Positions 1-10,054 of a stretch of DNA of 64,000 bases are shown piece by piece; position 1 is the first letter of the stretch; each line of letters begins with the position of its first letter. Origin of the DNA: CAVVIH01 sp963748295 (lineage in GTDB: Bacteria > Acidobacteriota > Vicinamibacteria > Vicinamibacterales > 2-12-FULL-66-21); assembly GCA_963748295.1 (NCBI GenBank), contig CAVVIH010000005.1, forward strand, positions 930,001 to 994,000. Reading direction: 5' to 3'. A program made the position numbers and the translations under genes. Under the pieces are notes generated by a model. The model ran no database searches, was not told the origin of the DNA, and saw only the letters and a list, made by a program, of their open reading frames with translations.

Positions 1-809
1 ATCGACGTGCGGCCCGGGTGAATGTTCCCCGACGCCGCCATGCCCAGGCCTCCCTGGAACGTCGCGCCGAGATCCGTGATGATGTCGCCGAACAGGTTGT
101 TGGTGACGATCACCTCGAACTGGCCGGGGTCGAGCACCATGTACATCGCCAGCGCGTCGATGTAATAGTGCGTCGCCTGAATGCCGGGGTACAGCGCGGC
201 GACTTCCTTGAACACGCGCTGCCACAACGCATGGCCGTGCGTCATCGCGTTGCTCTTGTCGGCCATGCAGACTTTCGTCAGGTTGCGAGTACGCGCGAAC
301 TCGAACGCGTGCCGCACGATCCGGTGAACGCCCTTGAAGGTGTTGACCTCTTCCTGGATCGCAATCTCGTCTTCGGTGCCGGCCTTGAAGCGCCCGCCGA
401 CGCCCACGTAAAGGCCCTCGGTGTTCTCGCGAAACACGGCGAAATTCACGTCCGCCGGCGTCCGTCCTTTCAGCGGGCAGAGCCGCTCGTCGAGCAGCTT
501 CACCGGCCGGTAGTTGGCGAACAGATCCAGCTCGAACCTCGTGCCGAGCAGGATGTCGCGCGCATGGCGGTTGTCCGGCACGCGGGGGTCCCCGAGCGCG
601 CCGATGAAGATGGCGTCGAACTCCCGCAGCAGGTCGTAGCCATTCGGCGGAATGGTGACGCCCGACTGGAGAAAGTAGTCGGCGCTCCACGGCAGCTGCT
701 CGAGCTCGAAGGTGCGTCCGAACCGCTCGCCGACCGCCGTCAGCACGCCGACCGCTTCGGCGGTTACTTCCTTGCCGATGCCGTCGCCTGGAATGATCGC
801 GAACCGCAT
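1..809 (-). CDS. Isopropylmalate/isocitrate dehydrogenase family protein, partial
   Basis: This is an NAD-dependent beta-decarboxylating dehydrogenase cut off by the left window edge, so its C-terminus is missing. The start ATG is at 809. The protein opens with IIPGDGIGKEV, the family's N-terminal strand. It carries FRENTEGLYVG around residues 125-135 and the downstream metal/substrate region VTNNLFGDIITDLG. The ENTEG form is shared by tartrate/D-malate, homoisocitrate and some isopropylmalate dehydrogenases, so leucine synthesis cannot be assigned for certain. Its start lies one base after the thiolase stop, so the two are almost surely cotranscribed. The family call is secure; the substrate is not. 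Confidence 0.85.
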   Translation of the reverse strand, partial: MRFAIIPGDGIGKEVTAEAVGVLTAVGERFGRTFELEQLPWSADYFLQSGVTIPPNGYDLLREFDAIFIGALGDPRVPDNRHARDILLGTRFELDLFANYRPVKLLDERLCPLKGRTPADVNFAVFRENTEGLYVGVGGRFKAGTEDEIAIQEEVNTFKGVHRIVRHAFEFARTRNLTKVCMADKSNAMTHGHALWQRVFKEVAALYPGIQATHYYIDALAMYMVLDPGQFEVIVTNNLFGDIITDLGATFQGGLGMAASGNIHPGRTS

Positions 810-810
810 G

Positions 811-2016
811 CTAGACGCTCTCCACCGCCATCGCCATCCCGAGGCCGCCGCTGACGCAGAGGGTGGCCAACCCGCGCCGTGCGTTGCGCCGCCGCATCTC
901 GTGCACCAGCGTAACCAGGATCCGCGCTCCGGTGGCGCCGATCGGGTGCCCCAGCGCGATCGCGCCGCCGTTGACGTTGAGCTTCTCCATCGGGATCGGT
1001 TCGTCGCGCAGCACGGCAAGGACCTGCGGCGCGAACGCTTCGTTCAGCTCGAAGAGGTCGAAGTCCGCGAGCCCCAGACCCGTGCGTTCGAAGAGCTTCC
1101 GCATCGCCGGCACCGGCCCGATCCCCATGATGCGCGGGTCGACGCCAGCCGACGCCCACCCGATCAGGCGTGCCAGGGGCTTGACGCCGTCAGCGGCCGC
1201 CCGCGCCGCGGTCATCAGCACCAGCGCGGCGCCGCCGTCGGTGATCCCCGATGACGTTCCCGGCGTGATGATGCCCGGATGTCCCTCGACAGTGCCGAAG
1301 ACCGCCGGCAGCTTTCTCAGCGATTCGATCGTCGTATCGGCGCGTGGATGCTCGTCTGCCTCGACGACGGTCCGGCGGCCTTTGGCGTCGGTGACGGTGA
1401 CCGGAGCGATCTCGGCGCGAAAGCGTCCCTCCGCGATGGCGGCGGTCGCGCGCCGCTGCGTCTCGAGCGCGTAGGCATCCGATTCTTCGCGGGTGATGCG
1501 GTACTGGCGGGCGAGCACTTCGGCGGTCTCGCCCATGATCATTCCGCAGATCGAGCAGGTGAAGCCGTCGCGATACATCGCATCCACGAGCGCGAAGTTG
1601 CCCATGCGGTGGCCCCAGCGCGCGTCCTCGGCGTCGATCAGGTACGGCATGCGGCTCATCGACTCGATGCCGCCGGCCACCACCACCTCGGCCTCGCCCA
1701 GCATGATGCTCTGCGCGCCGGTGGCCACCGTCTGCATGCCGGACGCGCACGCCTTGTTGATCGTCTGCGCGTGCACGGCGTCGGGAAGCCCTGCGCGCTT
1801 CGCGACCTGGCGTGCGGGATTCGGCCCCGAACCAGCCTGCCGCGCATGGCCGATGAGCACTTCGTCGACGCGATCCGCGGCCACGCCCGCACGCTCGAGC
1901 GCGGCACGCGCCGCCACGGCGCCCAGGTCCGCGGGGTGCACGGTGCGGAAGGCGCCGCCGTACTTTCCGATTGGCGTGCGCGCAGCGCCCACGATGACCA
2001 CTTCAGGCACCTGCAT
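811..2016 (-). CDS. Acetyl-CoA acetyltransferase (thiolase)
   Basis: A 401-residue thiolase, the normal length for the family. It condenses or cleaves acyl-CoA in beta-oxidation or short-chain acyl metabolism in the cytoplasm. The catalytic set is complete: acyl-accepting Cys90 in NKACASG, His357 in ALGHPIGATG and Cys387 in LCVSGGLG. The N-terminus VIVGAARTPIGKYGG is typical of the biosynthetic/degradative thiolase I/II group. The gene lies directly upstream of the dehydrogenase at the window edge. A 7-bp repeat array fills the 200 bp before its start. Chain-length preference cannot be read from sequence. Confidence 0.93.
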   Translation of the reverse strand: MQVPEVVIVGAARTPIGKYGGAFRTVHPADLGAVAARAALERAGVAADRVDEVLIGHARQAGSGPNPARQVAKRAGLPDAVHAQTINKACASGMQTVATGAQSIMLGEAEVVVAGGIESMSRMPYLIDAEDARWGHRMGNFALVDAMYRDGFTCSICGMIMGETAEVLARQYRITREESDAYALETQRRATAAIAEGRFRAEIAPVTVTDAKGRRTVVEADEHPRADTTIESLRKLPAVFGTVEGHPGIITPGTSSGITDGGAALVLMTAARAAADGVKPLARLIGWASAGVDPRIMGIGPVPAMRKLFERTGLGLADFDLFELNEAFAPQVLAVLRDEPIPMEKLNVNGGAIALGHPIGATGARILVTLVHEMRRRNARRGLATLCVSGGLGMAMAVESV

Positions 2017-2035
2017 AACCTTTCAATCTTATCTT

Positions 2036-2218
2036 CCAACTCCCAAATCCCAAATCCCAACTACCAATTCCCAACGCCCAACTCCCAACTCCCAAGTCGC
2101 TTCCTGGGCCTGGGGTTCTTGGGAGTTGGGAGTTGGTATTTTTGGGAGTTGGTATTTTTGGGAGTTGGCTTGTTTGGGAGTTGGGAGTTGGTATTGTTTG
2201 GGAGTTGCGAGTTGAGCC
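2036..2218. repeat. Heptamer array, inverted (CCAACTC / GGGAGTT family)
   Basis: Positions 2036-2098 are nine in-register 7-bp units of the form CCAANNN (CCAACTC, CCAAATC, CCAATTC and so on). A short spacer follows, then a G-rich arm of GGGAGTT units broken by GGTATTTTT. The two arms are complementary and could fold into a long imperfect hairpin. The array fills the space between the histidine kinase stop at 2220 and the thiolase start at 2016. Confidence 0.9.
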
Positions 2219-2219
2219 T

Positions 2220-4679
2220 CTAGTCAGCCCCGCGAGGCAGTCCGATTCGCGCGAGCAGCGCGTCGAGATCGGCGGCGGTGAACGGCTTGGCCAGGACCGC
2301 CGTTCCGTTGTCGATTGGCATCGCCTCGACCGAGTGCGTGTCCCCGGTCATGAACACGAAATGCCGGGCGGAGCCAGGATGATCCTGCTGAAAGCGGCGA
2401 TGCAGCTCGATGCCGCTCACGCCGGGCATGCGGATATCGCAAATCACCAGGCTGAAGTGATTGGATGCGGCGAGGCGCAGCGCGGCGGCGCCGGTATCGG
2501 CCGCTTTCACCGTGTACCCGCGGCGCTCGAGCAGACGCGCCAGCAGCTCCCGGATCGGGACTTCGTCGTCCACCACCAGCGCCGCGTGGCCCGAGGGGGA
2601 AGCGGCGGCGGCGGACGGCACCGTCACGTCGCGGCCGTCGGAAACCGCCGGCAGGGACAATCTGAACCGGGCGCCGCCGTCGGATTCCATCAGATCCAGC
2701 GTGCCGCCGTGCGCGTAAGCGATGCCGTGAGAAATCGACAGGCCGAGCCCGGTGCCTTCGCCGACCTGCTTGGTCGTGAAGAACGGCTCGAAGATGCGGC
2801 CGCGAAGCTCCGGGCTGATGCCAGGGCCGCTGTCGGCAATCTCGACGAAATGGCGGCCCTTCTCCGAGCCGGTCGTCACCCGGATGGTGCCCGGCACGCC
2901 CGATGCCGTCATCGCGTGCTCCGCGTTCAGCAGCAGGTTGAGGAACAGCTGCTGGATCTCGTCGCGGTTCACCATCGCCATCAGCGGCTCGGACGCATAC
3001 TGCGCGTCGATCGTGATGTTGCGCAGGCGCAGGTGATATTCGCGGAGATCCACGGTGGCGCGCACGATCGCCGTCAGGTCGGTGGCGACGCGATCCGGGG
3101 CGCCGCGGCGGACGAACGACAGCAGGTTGCGGACGATCTGGCCGGCGCGCGCCGCTTCGCGGCGGACGGTCTCGAGATCGCGCTTGTTGCTCGCCGCGCC
3201 GGGCCGGTCGTCCAGCATCAGCTCGACGCAGCCGACGATCGTCTGGAGCGGGTTGTTGATCTCGTGAGCGACGCCCGCGACCAGCTCGCCGATCGCCGAC
3301 AGCCGTTCGCTGTGCACGAGCTGATCGCGCAGCCGCAGCTCCTCGCTGATGTCGCGCTCGACGCCGACGTAGTGCGTCAGCGCGCCTGACCCGTCGTGCA
3401 GCGGCGACACGGTGCACGCGGCGGTGAACGTCGAGCCGTCCTTCCGCCGCCGCAGCAGCGTACCCCGCCATCCGCCCGTCTGCTGGACCGCCCTGACGAT
3501 CTGCGCGCGAAGGTCCGGACACTCGACGCCAATCAGCTCGCTCAGCCTGAGCGCCTCGACCTCGTTGCGGCTGTAGCCGAGCGACTTGAGGAACGCATCG
3601 TTGGCGTGCTCGAACTGTCCGTTGGCCCGCGTGATCAGGATCATGTCCGCGGTCCGTTCGGTGGCGGCGGCCAGCAGGCGCAGGCGCGAGTCCGATCGCT
3701 GCAGGGCGCCGCGCTGCGTGGAGAGGCGGATCGTCAGCAGCGCAAGCCCGCCGACCGTCGTGACGCCGGTCAGCAGCGCGCGAAACGAATCCATCGGCGC
3801 GCTGAGCGGCTCCAGCAGGATCATCCCGTATCCAATCGCGGGGATCAGCAGCACCGGCACGGCGGAGAACGCAATCGTCGTCGGCGCCTCGGGAACCTCG
3901 AGCGCTTCCTCACGCTTCGACCAGGGCGCCATGTAGGCGGCCCACGCGTAGAACAGCCACGGCGTGATCCACGCGAGATCGTGAAGCGTGCCGGGCCGAT
4001 AGTCACCGCGCGCGATCGCCAGGCTCGTGCCGATCCGCAGCACGAAGCCGATCCCCACGCCGACCGCCAGCCTCACATAGGTCGCATGCCAGGCGGTGTT
4101 GCGCCCGATCCAGACTGCCGCCAGCAGCCCGGCGAGCTGGAGGAACCGGTTCGCCTGAATCAGGACCAGGAGGCGGGACTGCGCGTCCGAGCCGGGCTCG
4201 GGGACCAGGCTCGGCAGCAGGACGAAGTACGAATAGATGAAGACCGCGAGGAGGCCCGCCGCCCCGAGGTCCACCGCCGTTGTCGCGACCGCGTACGATC
4301 GCACGCCCCGATGCGGGCGCGCGATCAGTGCAATCAGGGGCGCGATGCCGCCGCACAGGCTGAAGATCGTGTGCCAGCGCAGCCACGACGCATCCTGGAG
4401 TACCAACTCGCCGTACGCCCATCCGAGATGCCCGAACAGCCAGAAGGCCATCCCGATCGCGTAGACGTCCCAGAAGAGGCGCTGGCAGCCTGCCCACGAC
4501 CGTCGGCGCATCCAGATGGTGACGATCACCGTCGCCGCGGCGGTGACGAGCACGACGTTGCCGAGGACCGACTGGGCGAGCGGATAACTGCCCAGCGCCG
4601 ATCCGGCCAGGCCATAGACGATGGTAAAGGCGAGCGCCATCGCGAGGCACCACGCCCCGGAACGATCGTTCGACGCCAT
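2220..4679 (-). CDS. Hybrid sensor histidine kinase (7TM, PAS, HisKA, HATPase, receiver)
   Basis: An 819-residue membrane signalling protein. The first 270 residues hold about seven hydrophobic spans, and two more spans lie near residues 275-330. A PAS domain (about 340-455) precedes HisKA, where His472 lies in VAHEINNPLQ. The HATPase has a GTGLGLSI box. A C-terminal receiver carries the acceptor Asp748 in ICDIRMPG. A phosphorelay to an unlinked partner is likely because no DNA-binding output follows. The start ATG at 4679 is 28 bp after the aldehyde dehydrogenase stop and begins just before the first membrane span; longer in-frame extensions upstream overlap that gene. The signal sensed is unknown. 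Confidence 0.9.
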   Translation of the reverse strand: MASNDRSGAWCLAMALAFTIVYGLAGSALGSYPLAQSVLGNVVLVTAAATVIVTIWMRRRSWAGCQRLFWDVYAIGMAFWLFGHLGWAYGELVLQDASWLRWHTIFSLCGGIAPLIALIARPHRGVRSYAVATTAVDLGAAGLLAVFIYSYFVLLPSLVPEPGSDAQSRLLVLIQANRFLQLAGLLAAVWIGRNTAWHATYVRLAVGVGIGFVLRIGTSLAIARGDYRPGTLHDLAWITPWLFYAWAAYMAPWSKREEALEVPEAPTTIAFSAVPVLLIPAIGYGMILLEPLSAPMDSFRALLTGVTTVGGLALLTIRLSTQRGALQRSDSRLRLLAAATERTADMILITRANGQFEHANDAFLKSLGYSRNEVEALRLSELIGVECPDLRAQIVRAVQQTGGWRGTLLRRRKDGSTFTAACTVSPLHDGSGALTHYVGVERDISEELRLRDQLVHSERLSAIGELVAGVAHEINNPLQTIVGCVELMLDDRPGAASNKRDLETVRREAARAGQIVRNLLSFVRRGAPDRVATDLTAIVRATVDLREYHLRLRNITIDAQYASEPLMAMVNRDEIQQLFLNLLLNAEHAMTASGVPGTIRVTTGSEKGRHFVEIADSGPGISPELRGRIFEPFFTTKQVGEGTGLGLSISHGIAYAHGGTLDLMESDGGARFRLSLPAVSDGRDVTVPSAAAASPSGHAALVVDDEVPIRELLARLLERRGYTVKAADTGAAALRLAASNHFSLVICDIRMPGVSGIELHRRFQQDHPGSARHFVFMTGDTHSVEAMPIDNGTAVLAKPFTAADLDALLARIGLPRGAD

Positions 4680-4707
4680 CAGCGCGCGTGGGCTACCCAG
4701 TGTGTCC

Positions 4708-6216
<1,509 letters not shown>

Positions 6217-6223
6217 GACCACG

Positions 6224-6229
6224 ATTATA
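6224..6229 (-). promoter_or_regulatory. -10 box (TATAAT) for the aldehyde dehydrogenase
   Basis: A perfect TATAAT on the minus strand ends at 6224, placing transcription start at about 6217-6216, on or next to the ATG at 6216. No Shine-Dalgarno sequence fits in between. The -35 region overlaps the PilZ stop codon and is weak. Confidence 0.55.
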
Positions 6230-6247
6230 TCGGGCGGGGAACCGGGT

Positions 6248-6640
6248 TCAGCCGCCGGCGGAATCGTCGAGCACTTCGCCGTCGACGACGACTTTGACCG
6301 GTTTCGAGGCGCTCAGCGCCTCGACGAACGAGGAAATCGCCTGAAGGACGTGAGGCGACGGTTCGACGAACTCGATGCCCGAGCGAAAGACGGCAACCGC
6401 CTCGCGCAGATCGCCCACGCGGCAGTGCGCGATGCGGCCGCGGAAGATCACCGAGATGTCGCCGAGGGTCAGCCGGAACTGGTGGAGCGAATCCAGCTGC
6501 AGCGGAAAGGGGGTCTCGACCTGCGCGCCGCCATGGCTGATGTCGACGATGGTCATGGGCTGAAAGACCATCACCTCGCCGTGGAGGTGTCCACGGGCCG
6601 GGATCCGCTCTTTTATGCGCTTTTCGTCGCCTTTCCCCAC
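6248..6640 (-). CDS. PilZ domain protein
   Basis: A 130-residue stand-alone PilZ domain, the class that binds cyclic di-GMP. The N-terminal arginine motif is seen in KRIKERIPARG and the second conserved box is DISHGGAQV, about 20 residues later. The barrel ends with GIEFVEPS. It starts at a GTG (6640). It would act as a cytoplasmic c-di-GMP receptor; this window also encodes a GGDEF protein and an HD-GYP protein. The partner regulated by binding is unknown. Confidence 0.85.
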   Translation of the reverse strand: MGKGDEKRIKERIPARGHLHGEVMVFQPMTIVDISHGGAQVETPFPLQLDSLHQFRLTLGDISVIFRGRIAHCRVGDLREAVAVFRSGIEFVEPSPHVLQAISSFVEALSASKPVKVVVDGEVLDDSAGG

Positions 6641-6682
6641 ATCAGTTGTTTATCGGAGGCTGTCCGGGAGGGCGATAGCGGC

Positions 6683-7084
6683 CTACCGGACCTTGACGTG
6701 TTCGAGGTAGTCGCCGGAGGGGATCCGCGGCGCCTGGCCAAGCGGCGCGTTGTAGAAGTAGACCCACGCCGGAGCGGCCGAGCCGTCGGGCAGCGTGACA
6801 TCGGTCTGCTCGCGCGAGTACAAGCTTTTGTCCGGATCGTCCGGCCGGTAGCCCTCGATGTCGTCGAGCGCGGCCAGCACCTCGGGCGCGTCGGCCATTG
6901 CGTAGACCTCGCCCCAGACGAGGCCTTCCGGCGCCGGCACCGCGGCTGGATAAATGCCGAGGTCGAACAGCGCCGCGCGAATCGAACCGCGGCCCATGTA
7001 AGTGAGCTTGTCGTCGATGCCCGCGCGGCGGCGTCGGGCGAAGCCGGCCATCAGCGTTCCGTAGAAAAACACCAGGTCAGCCAC
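6683..7084 (-). CDS. Gamma-glutamylcyclotransferase-like protein (AIG2/GGCT fold)
   Basis: A 133-residue protein with the YGTLM motif near the N-terminus that marks the GGCT/AIG2/YtfP fold, plus DDIEGY at about 93-98, whose Glu is the usual catalytic acid. Family members release 5-oxoproline from gamma-glutamyl amines or peptides, but many bacterial members have unknown substrates. It starts at a GTG and lies just after a strong hairpin terminator that ends the gene at 7169-8146. It may be cotranscribed with the PilZ gene downstream. Confidence 0.82.
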   Translation of the reverse strand: MADLVFFYGTLMAGFARRRRAGIDDKLTYMGRGSIRAALFDLGIYPAAVPAPEGLVWGEVYAMADAPEVLAALDDIEGYRPDDPDKSLYSREQTDVTLPDGSAAPAWVYFYNAPLGQAPRIPSGDYLEHVKVR

Positions 7085-7118
7085 GGGACAACGTACATCG
7101 TGCGACGTGGAAAACGCA

Positions 7119-7144
7119 AAAGGCCGGCTTGTCAGCCGGCCTTT
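7119..7144 (-). terminator. Rho-independent terminator
   Basis: An 11-bp perfect stem (AAAGGCCGGCT) with a 4-nt loop. Read on the minus strand it is followed by a T-rich run (TTTTGCGTTTT). It lies 25 bp after the stop of the exported-protein gene at 7169 and can act as its terminator. Confidence 0.8.
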
Positions 7145-7168
7145 CAGTTACCTACGGGAAAACGTGCG

Positions 7169-8146
7169 CTACTGAACCGCCGGAACCTTCGGCGTCATGA
7201 GCTGCAGGATTTCGGCGGGCACGGAGAACGAGAGCGCGACGGTCTTGCCGTCTCCCGAGAGCTGCATCGACGAGGCGAGGCTCGCGATGCGCTGATCGTT
7301 CTGACCCTGGAGCTGCGCGAGCGCGAGGAATCCACGCACGACGTCGCGCAGGCGCTGTGCGGACTCTTCGTCGTTCGCCTCGGCGCGAAGCAGGCCGGAC
7401 ACGCCGCCGTTGATGTGACCCGCGGCGGCAAACCACTTGACCGGAGGAATGTGCTGCGCGATTTCCGGAGGCAGCTGCGCGCGGCTGGCGAGCACGTCGA
7501 AGCGGCCGACCGCCCATGCGTTGTTGCCGGTCTCGATATCCTTGACGAGATTCATCATCTCGTCGTTGGAAGTAATGCTGTTCGCGGAAGTGGCGGCGTC
7601 GATCGCGTGCCGCACGGCGGAGGAGCTGCCGACGGCGACGAGAGCGGGCGAGGGCCCGGACTCGAGGAAGGCCAGGGTGATTTGTTCGGTATGTTCAGCG
7701 GGAGAATTGATGAGGCGCTTGCCCTTGTACTCTTCGACCGTGCCGCCGTGCTCGCGCGCGAGAGCCTCGAGCGTCACGGCATCGAAACGGCCACGGGCGA
7801 CCACCAGCCCGGAGGGCCGGCCTGAGTCGACGGAAGTGATCGCAGCGACGACGTAATCGATGTCGCGGTCGATGTCGATCCCCGTCTTCTCCTGGAATTC
7901 CTGCTGGCCGGTCGGCGTCGGAATCGCCTGCTTCAACTGCTGGCGAAGCTGCGAATCCATGATGCTTCGGACATCGGCGTACGCCACCACTGTGGCATCC
8001 GCGGGAACGTACACCAGCTCGGTGGAGACGCTCGAGGCCCAGACTGTCGGGAACCCGCCGCCATAAAACGCCACCAGCCCGGTGCACAGGCCCGCCGCCA
8101 TCACCGCGGCCGAACCTGCCATGAAATAACGGGTGCTCTTCGTCAT
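7169..8146 (-). CDS. Exported protein of unknown function
   Basis: A 325-residue protein with one hydrophobic segment at residues 8-30 that may be a signal peptide or an anchor. The rest is soluble and likely periplasmic. I do not recognise the family. It contains an ELVYVPADATVVAYADV strand region and ends with repeated beta-like stretches (KTVALSFSVPAEIL). A TATAAT box lies 22 bp before the ATG, with a purine-rich GAGGG before the start. A strong terminator follows, so it appears to be a monocistronic unit between the ABC exporter operon and the GGCT gene. Confidence 0.75.
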   Translation of the reverse strand: MTKSTRYFMAGSAAVMAAGLCTGLVAFYGGGFPTVWASSVSTELVYVPADATVVAYADVRSIMDSQLRQQLKQAIPTPTGQQEFQEKTGIDIDRDIDYVVAAITSVDSGRPSGLVVARGRFDAVTLEALAREHGGTVEEYKGKRLINSPAEHTEQITLAFLESGPSPALVAVGSSSAVRHAIDAATSANSITSNDEMMNLVKDIETGNNAWAVGRFDVLASRAQLPPEIAQHIPPVKWFAAAGHINGGVSGLLRAEANDEESAQRLRDVVRGFLALAQLQGQNDQRIASLASSMQLSGDGKTVALSFSVPAEILQLMTPKVPAVQ

Positions 8147-8167
8147 ACGCGTTGACCCTCTGAGAGG

Positions 8168-8173
8168 ATTATA
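8168..8173 (-). promoter_or_regulatory. -10 box (TATAAT)
   Basis: A perfect TATAAT on the minus strand, 22 bp before the ATG at 8146. The matching -35 region reads about GAACTT at 17 bp spacing, a poor sigma-70 match. Confidence 0.5.
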
Positions 8174-8267
8174 CAGATTCAGGGGGTAAAAAGTTCCGCT
8201 GAGCCCGCTCCAAATGTCCAGATCCGTTCGGTTTAGCGCCCAAAAAGCTGGGACGAGCGGACGGCCC

Positions 8268-9137
8268 CTACTGTTCCAGCACGTATTCCCGCCGGGCAAC
8301 CACCCAGGCCCCCAGGGCCAGGAAAACCGCCCAGATCAGCGCCAAACCGGCCATGCTGCCCAGAAACGTGGGACTTTCGTGGAAGATCCCCTGGATCAGG
8401 CTCATCACGGTGTCGCTCGGCATCGCATGGGGGACCAGCCCCTGCAGGTAATAGGCCACGGTGAACCGCTTGAGGTATCCCGGAAAGGCCAGCGCCGCCT
8501 GCTCCCAGCCGAATATGAAGATCAGGCCGATGAGAAGAGGACGCTTGAATTTCGCGCCGACGAACGCGAACACAGCCCCGTAGACCGCCAACCCCAGGGC
8601 CAGCAGCGCCAGGTCTTTCACAAGGTCGAGGAACGAGCCGCCGAGGCTCCCGCGCATGGGAACAACCAGCAGGTAGACCAGCACCACCGACGGCAACACG
8701 ACGAACACCGTGCACGCGAGGTAGGCGAGGTACTTGCCGATCAGGACGGCGCCCCTGGGAATCGGCCGGGTGAATAGATAGGTGATGGTCTTGTCTTCGA
8801 CCTCGTCAGCCATGAGCGAGGTGCCGTAGAACACCCCCAGCACCGGAACCGTGAACCTCAGGTAGAAGACCCAGATCATCAGGCCGAAAATCCCCGGGCC
8901 CGTCATCCGCACGGTGGTCATCACGCCGTCGCGCATATCCCGGTTGTCCAGGATCGGCGCACCGAGCCCGACCAGCACCCGCAGGAACAGCGCGATGACG
9001 ACCGGCGCACCCACCACGAGTGCCATGAACACGGTGCGGCGCGACCAGAGCATCTCCCCCAGCGAGAGATCGAAGACCCGGAGGCTCGACGGCAGGTACC
9101 CCGGCGCGGGCGGCAGCGCGGCTTTTGTCTCGTTCAT
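8268..9137 (-). CDS. ABC-2 type transporter permease
   Basis: A 289-residue integral membrane protein with about six hydrophobic spans. It has the ABC-2 signature layout: a long first loop, then a conserved patch (LMADEVEDKTITYLFTRP) that resembles NosY/CcmB-like permeases. Its ATG overlaps the TGA of the upstream ATPase gene by 4 bp (ATGA). It is the distal permease of a four-gene exporter operon, and its natural partner is the ATPase at 9134-10054. The transported substrate is unknown. Confidence 0.88.
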   Translation of the reverse strand: MNETKAALPPAPGYLPSSLRVFDLSLGEMLWSRRTVFMALVVGAPVVIALFLRVLVGLGAPILDNRDMRDGVMTTVRMTGPGIFGLMIWVFYLRFTVPVLGVFYGTSLMADEVEDKTITYLFTRPIPRGAVLIGKYLAYLACTVFVVLPSVVLVYLLVVPMRGSLGGSFLDLVKDLALLALGLAVYGAVFAFVGAKFKRPLLIGLIFIFGWEQAALAFPGYLKRFTVAYYLQGLVPHAMPSDTVMSLIQGIFHESPTFLGSMAGLALIWAVFLALGAWVVARREYVLEQ

Positions 9138-10054
9138 TTGACCAGGTACTGAAACACGGCCTGCAGGTTGTCGTCGGGCGACGTCACTTCATCGATCGAC
9201 CCGAACTCGCCGCTCGCGGCCATCTCGGTCAGCCGCGCGTAGAACAAGTCGGGCTTGCCCGTCTCCACCACCACCGCGCCGGGCTCGAACTTCAGGCTCC
9301 GCACGTCGTCCCTGGACAGGAACTCGCGCGCGAGCGCGCGCGGATCGTCGGCCCTCACGTAAACCGTGTGCGGATGCTCGTCGATGAGATCGCGGATGTG
9401 GTGAACGTCTCCTTCCGCCAGGATCCTGCCGTTGTTGATCAGCAGGATGTTGCCGGTCATGGACTCGATCTCGTGCAGGATGTGGCTCGAGACGATGATG
9501 CTCTTGCCGGCGCGCGCCCACTCGCGAATCAGGCGGATGGTCCGACGCCGGGCGAGCGGGTCCATGCCTGCCAGCGGCTCGTCGAGAATCAGCAGGGCCG
9601 GGTCGTGGACGATGGCTTGCGCGAGTTTGACGCGCTGACGCATGCCCTTGCTGTAGGCGCCGATCTTCTTGTTCGCCGCCTCCATGAGATCGACCGCGGT
9701 GAGCGCGCGGCGTGCCGCCTCGTCCGCCGCCTTGTCAGCCAGGCCGTTGAGCCGTACCAGCGCGGTGATCCACTCCAGTCCGGTCATCCGCTCGTAGAAC
9801 GCGTCCTGCTCGGGACAGAAACCGATTTGGAAAAAGAGGTGCGGGTTGCCCCAGATTGGCTCGCCGAGGACCTTCACGTCGCCCTTGCTCGGCTTCAGCT
9901 GACCGGTGATCAGCTTCATGAACGTCGACTTGCCGGCGCCGTTCGGACCGAGGAGGCCGGTGATGCCGGCCGGCACGCTGACCGACACGTCGTTCAGGCC
10001 GATGACCTGCCCGTACCACTTGGACACGTGATCGGCGGTCACGATAGCGGTCAC
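9134..10054 (-). CDS. ABC transporter ATP-binding protein
   Basis: A 306-residue ATPase of the ABC-2/drug-exporter class. It contains Walker A GPNGAGKS, signature YSKGMRQR, Walker B LLILDEP and the switch His in SSHIL. A 90-residue C-terminal domain (VYVRADDPRAL) is typical of CcmA/NatA-type exporter ATPases. The start is a GTG at 10054 that overlaps the upstream permease stop as GTGA. It should power the permease at 8268-9137 or the one at 10051-10890. The substrate is not predictable. Confidence 0.93.
   Translation of the reverse strand: MTAIVTADHVSKWYGQVIGLNDVSVSVPAGITGLLGPNGAGKSTFMKLITGQLKPSKGDVKVLGEPIWGNPHLFFQIGFCPEQDAFYERMTGLEWITALVRLNGLADKAADEAARRALTAVDLMEAANKKIGAYSKGMRQRVKLAQAIVHDPALLILDEPLAGMDPLARRRTIRLIREWARAGKSIIVSSHILHEIESMTGNILLINNGRILAEGDVHHIRDLIDEHPHTVYVRADDPRALAREFLSRDDVRSLKFEPGAVVVETGKPDLFYARLTEMAASGEFGSIDEVTSPDDNLQAVFQYLVK

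Noticed and set aside
2107..2218. G-rich heptamer arms considered as G-quadruplexes.
   Set aside because: G runs are mostly GGG or GG with uneven spacing, and the complementary C-rich arm makes a hairpin the better model.
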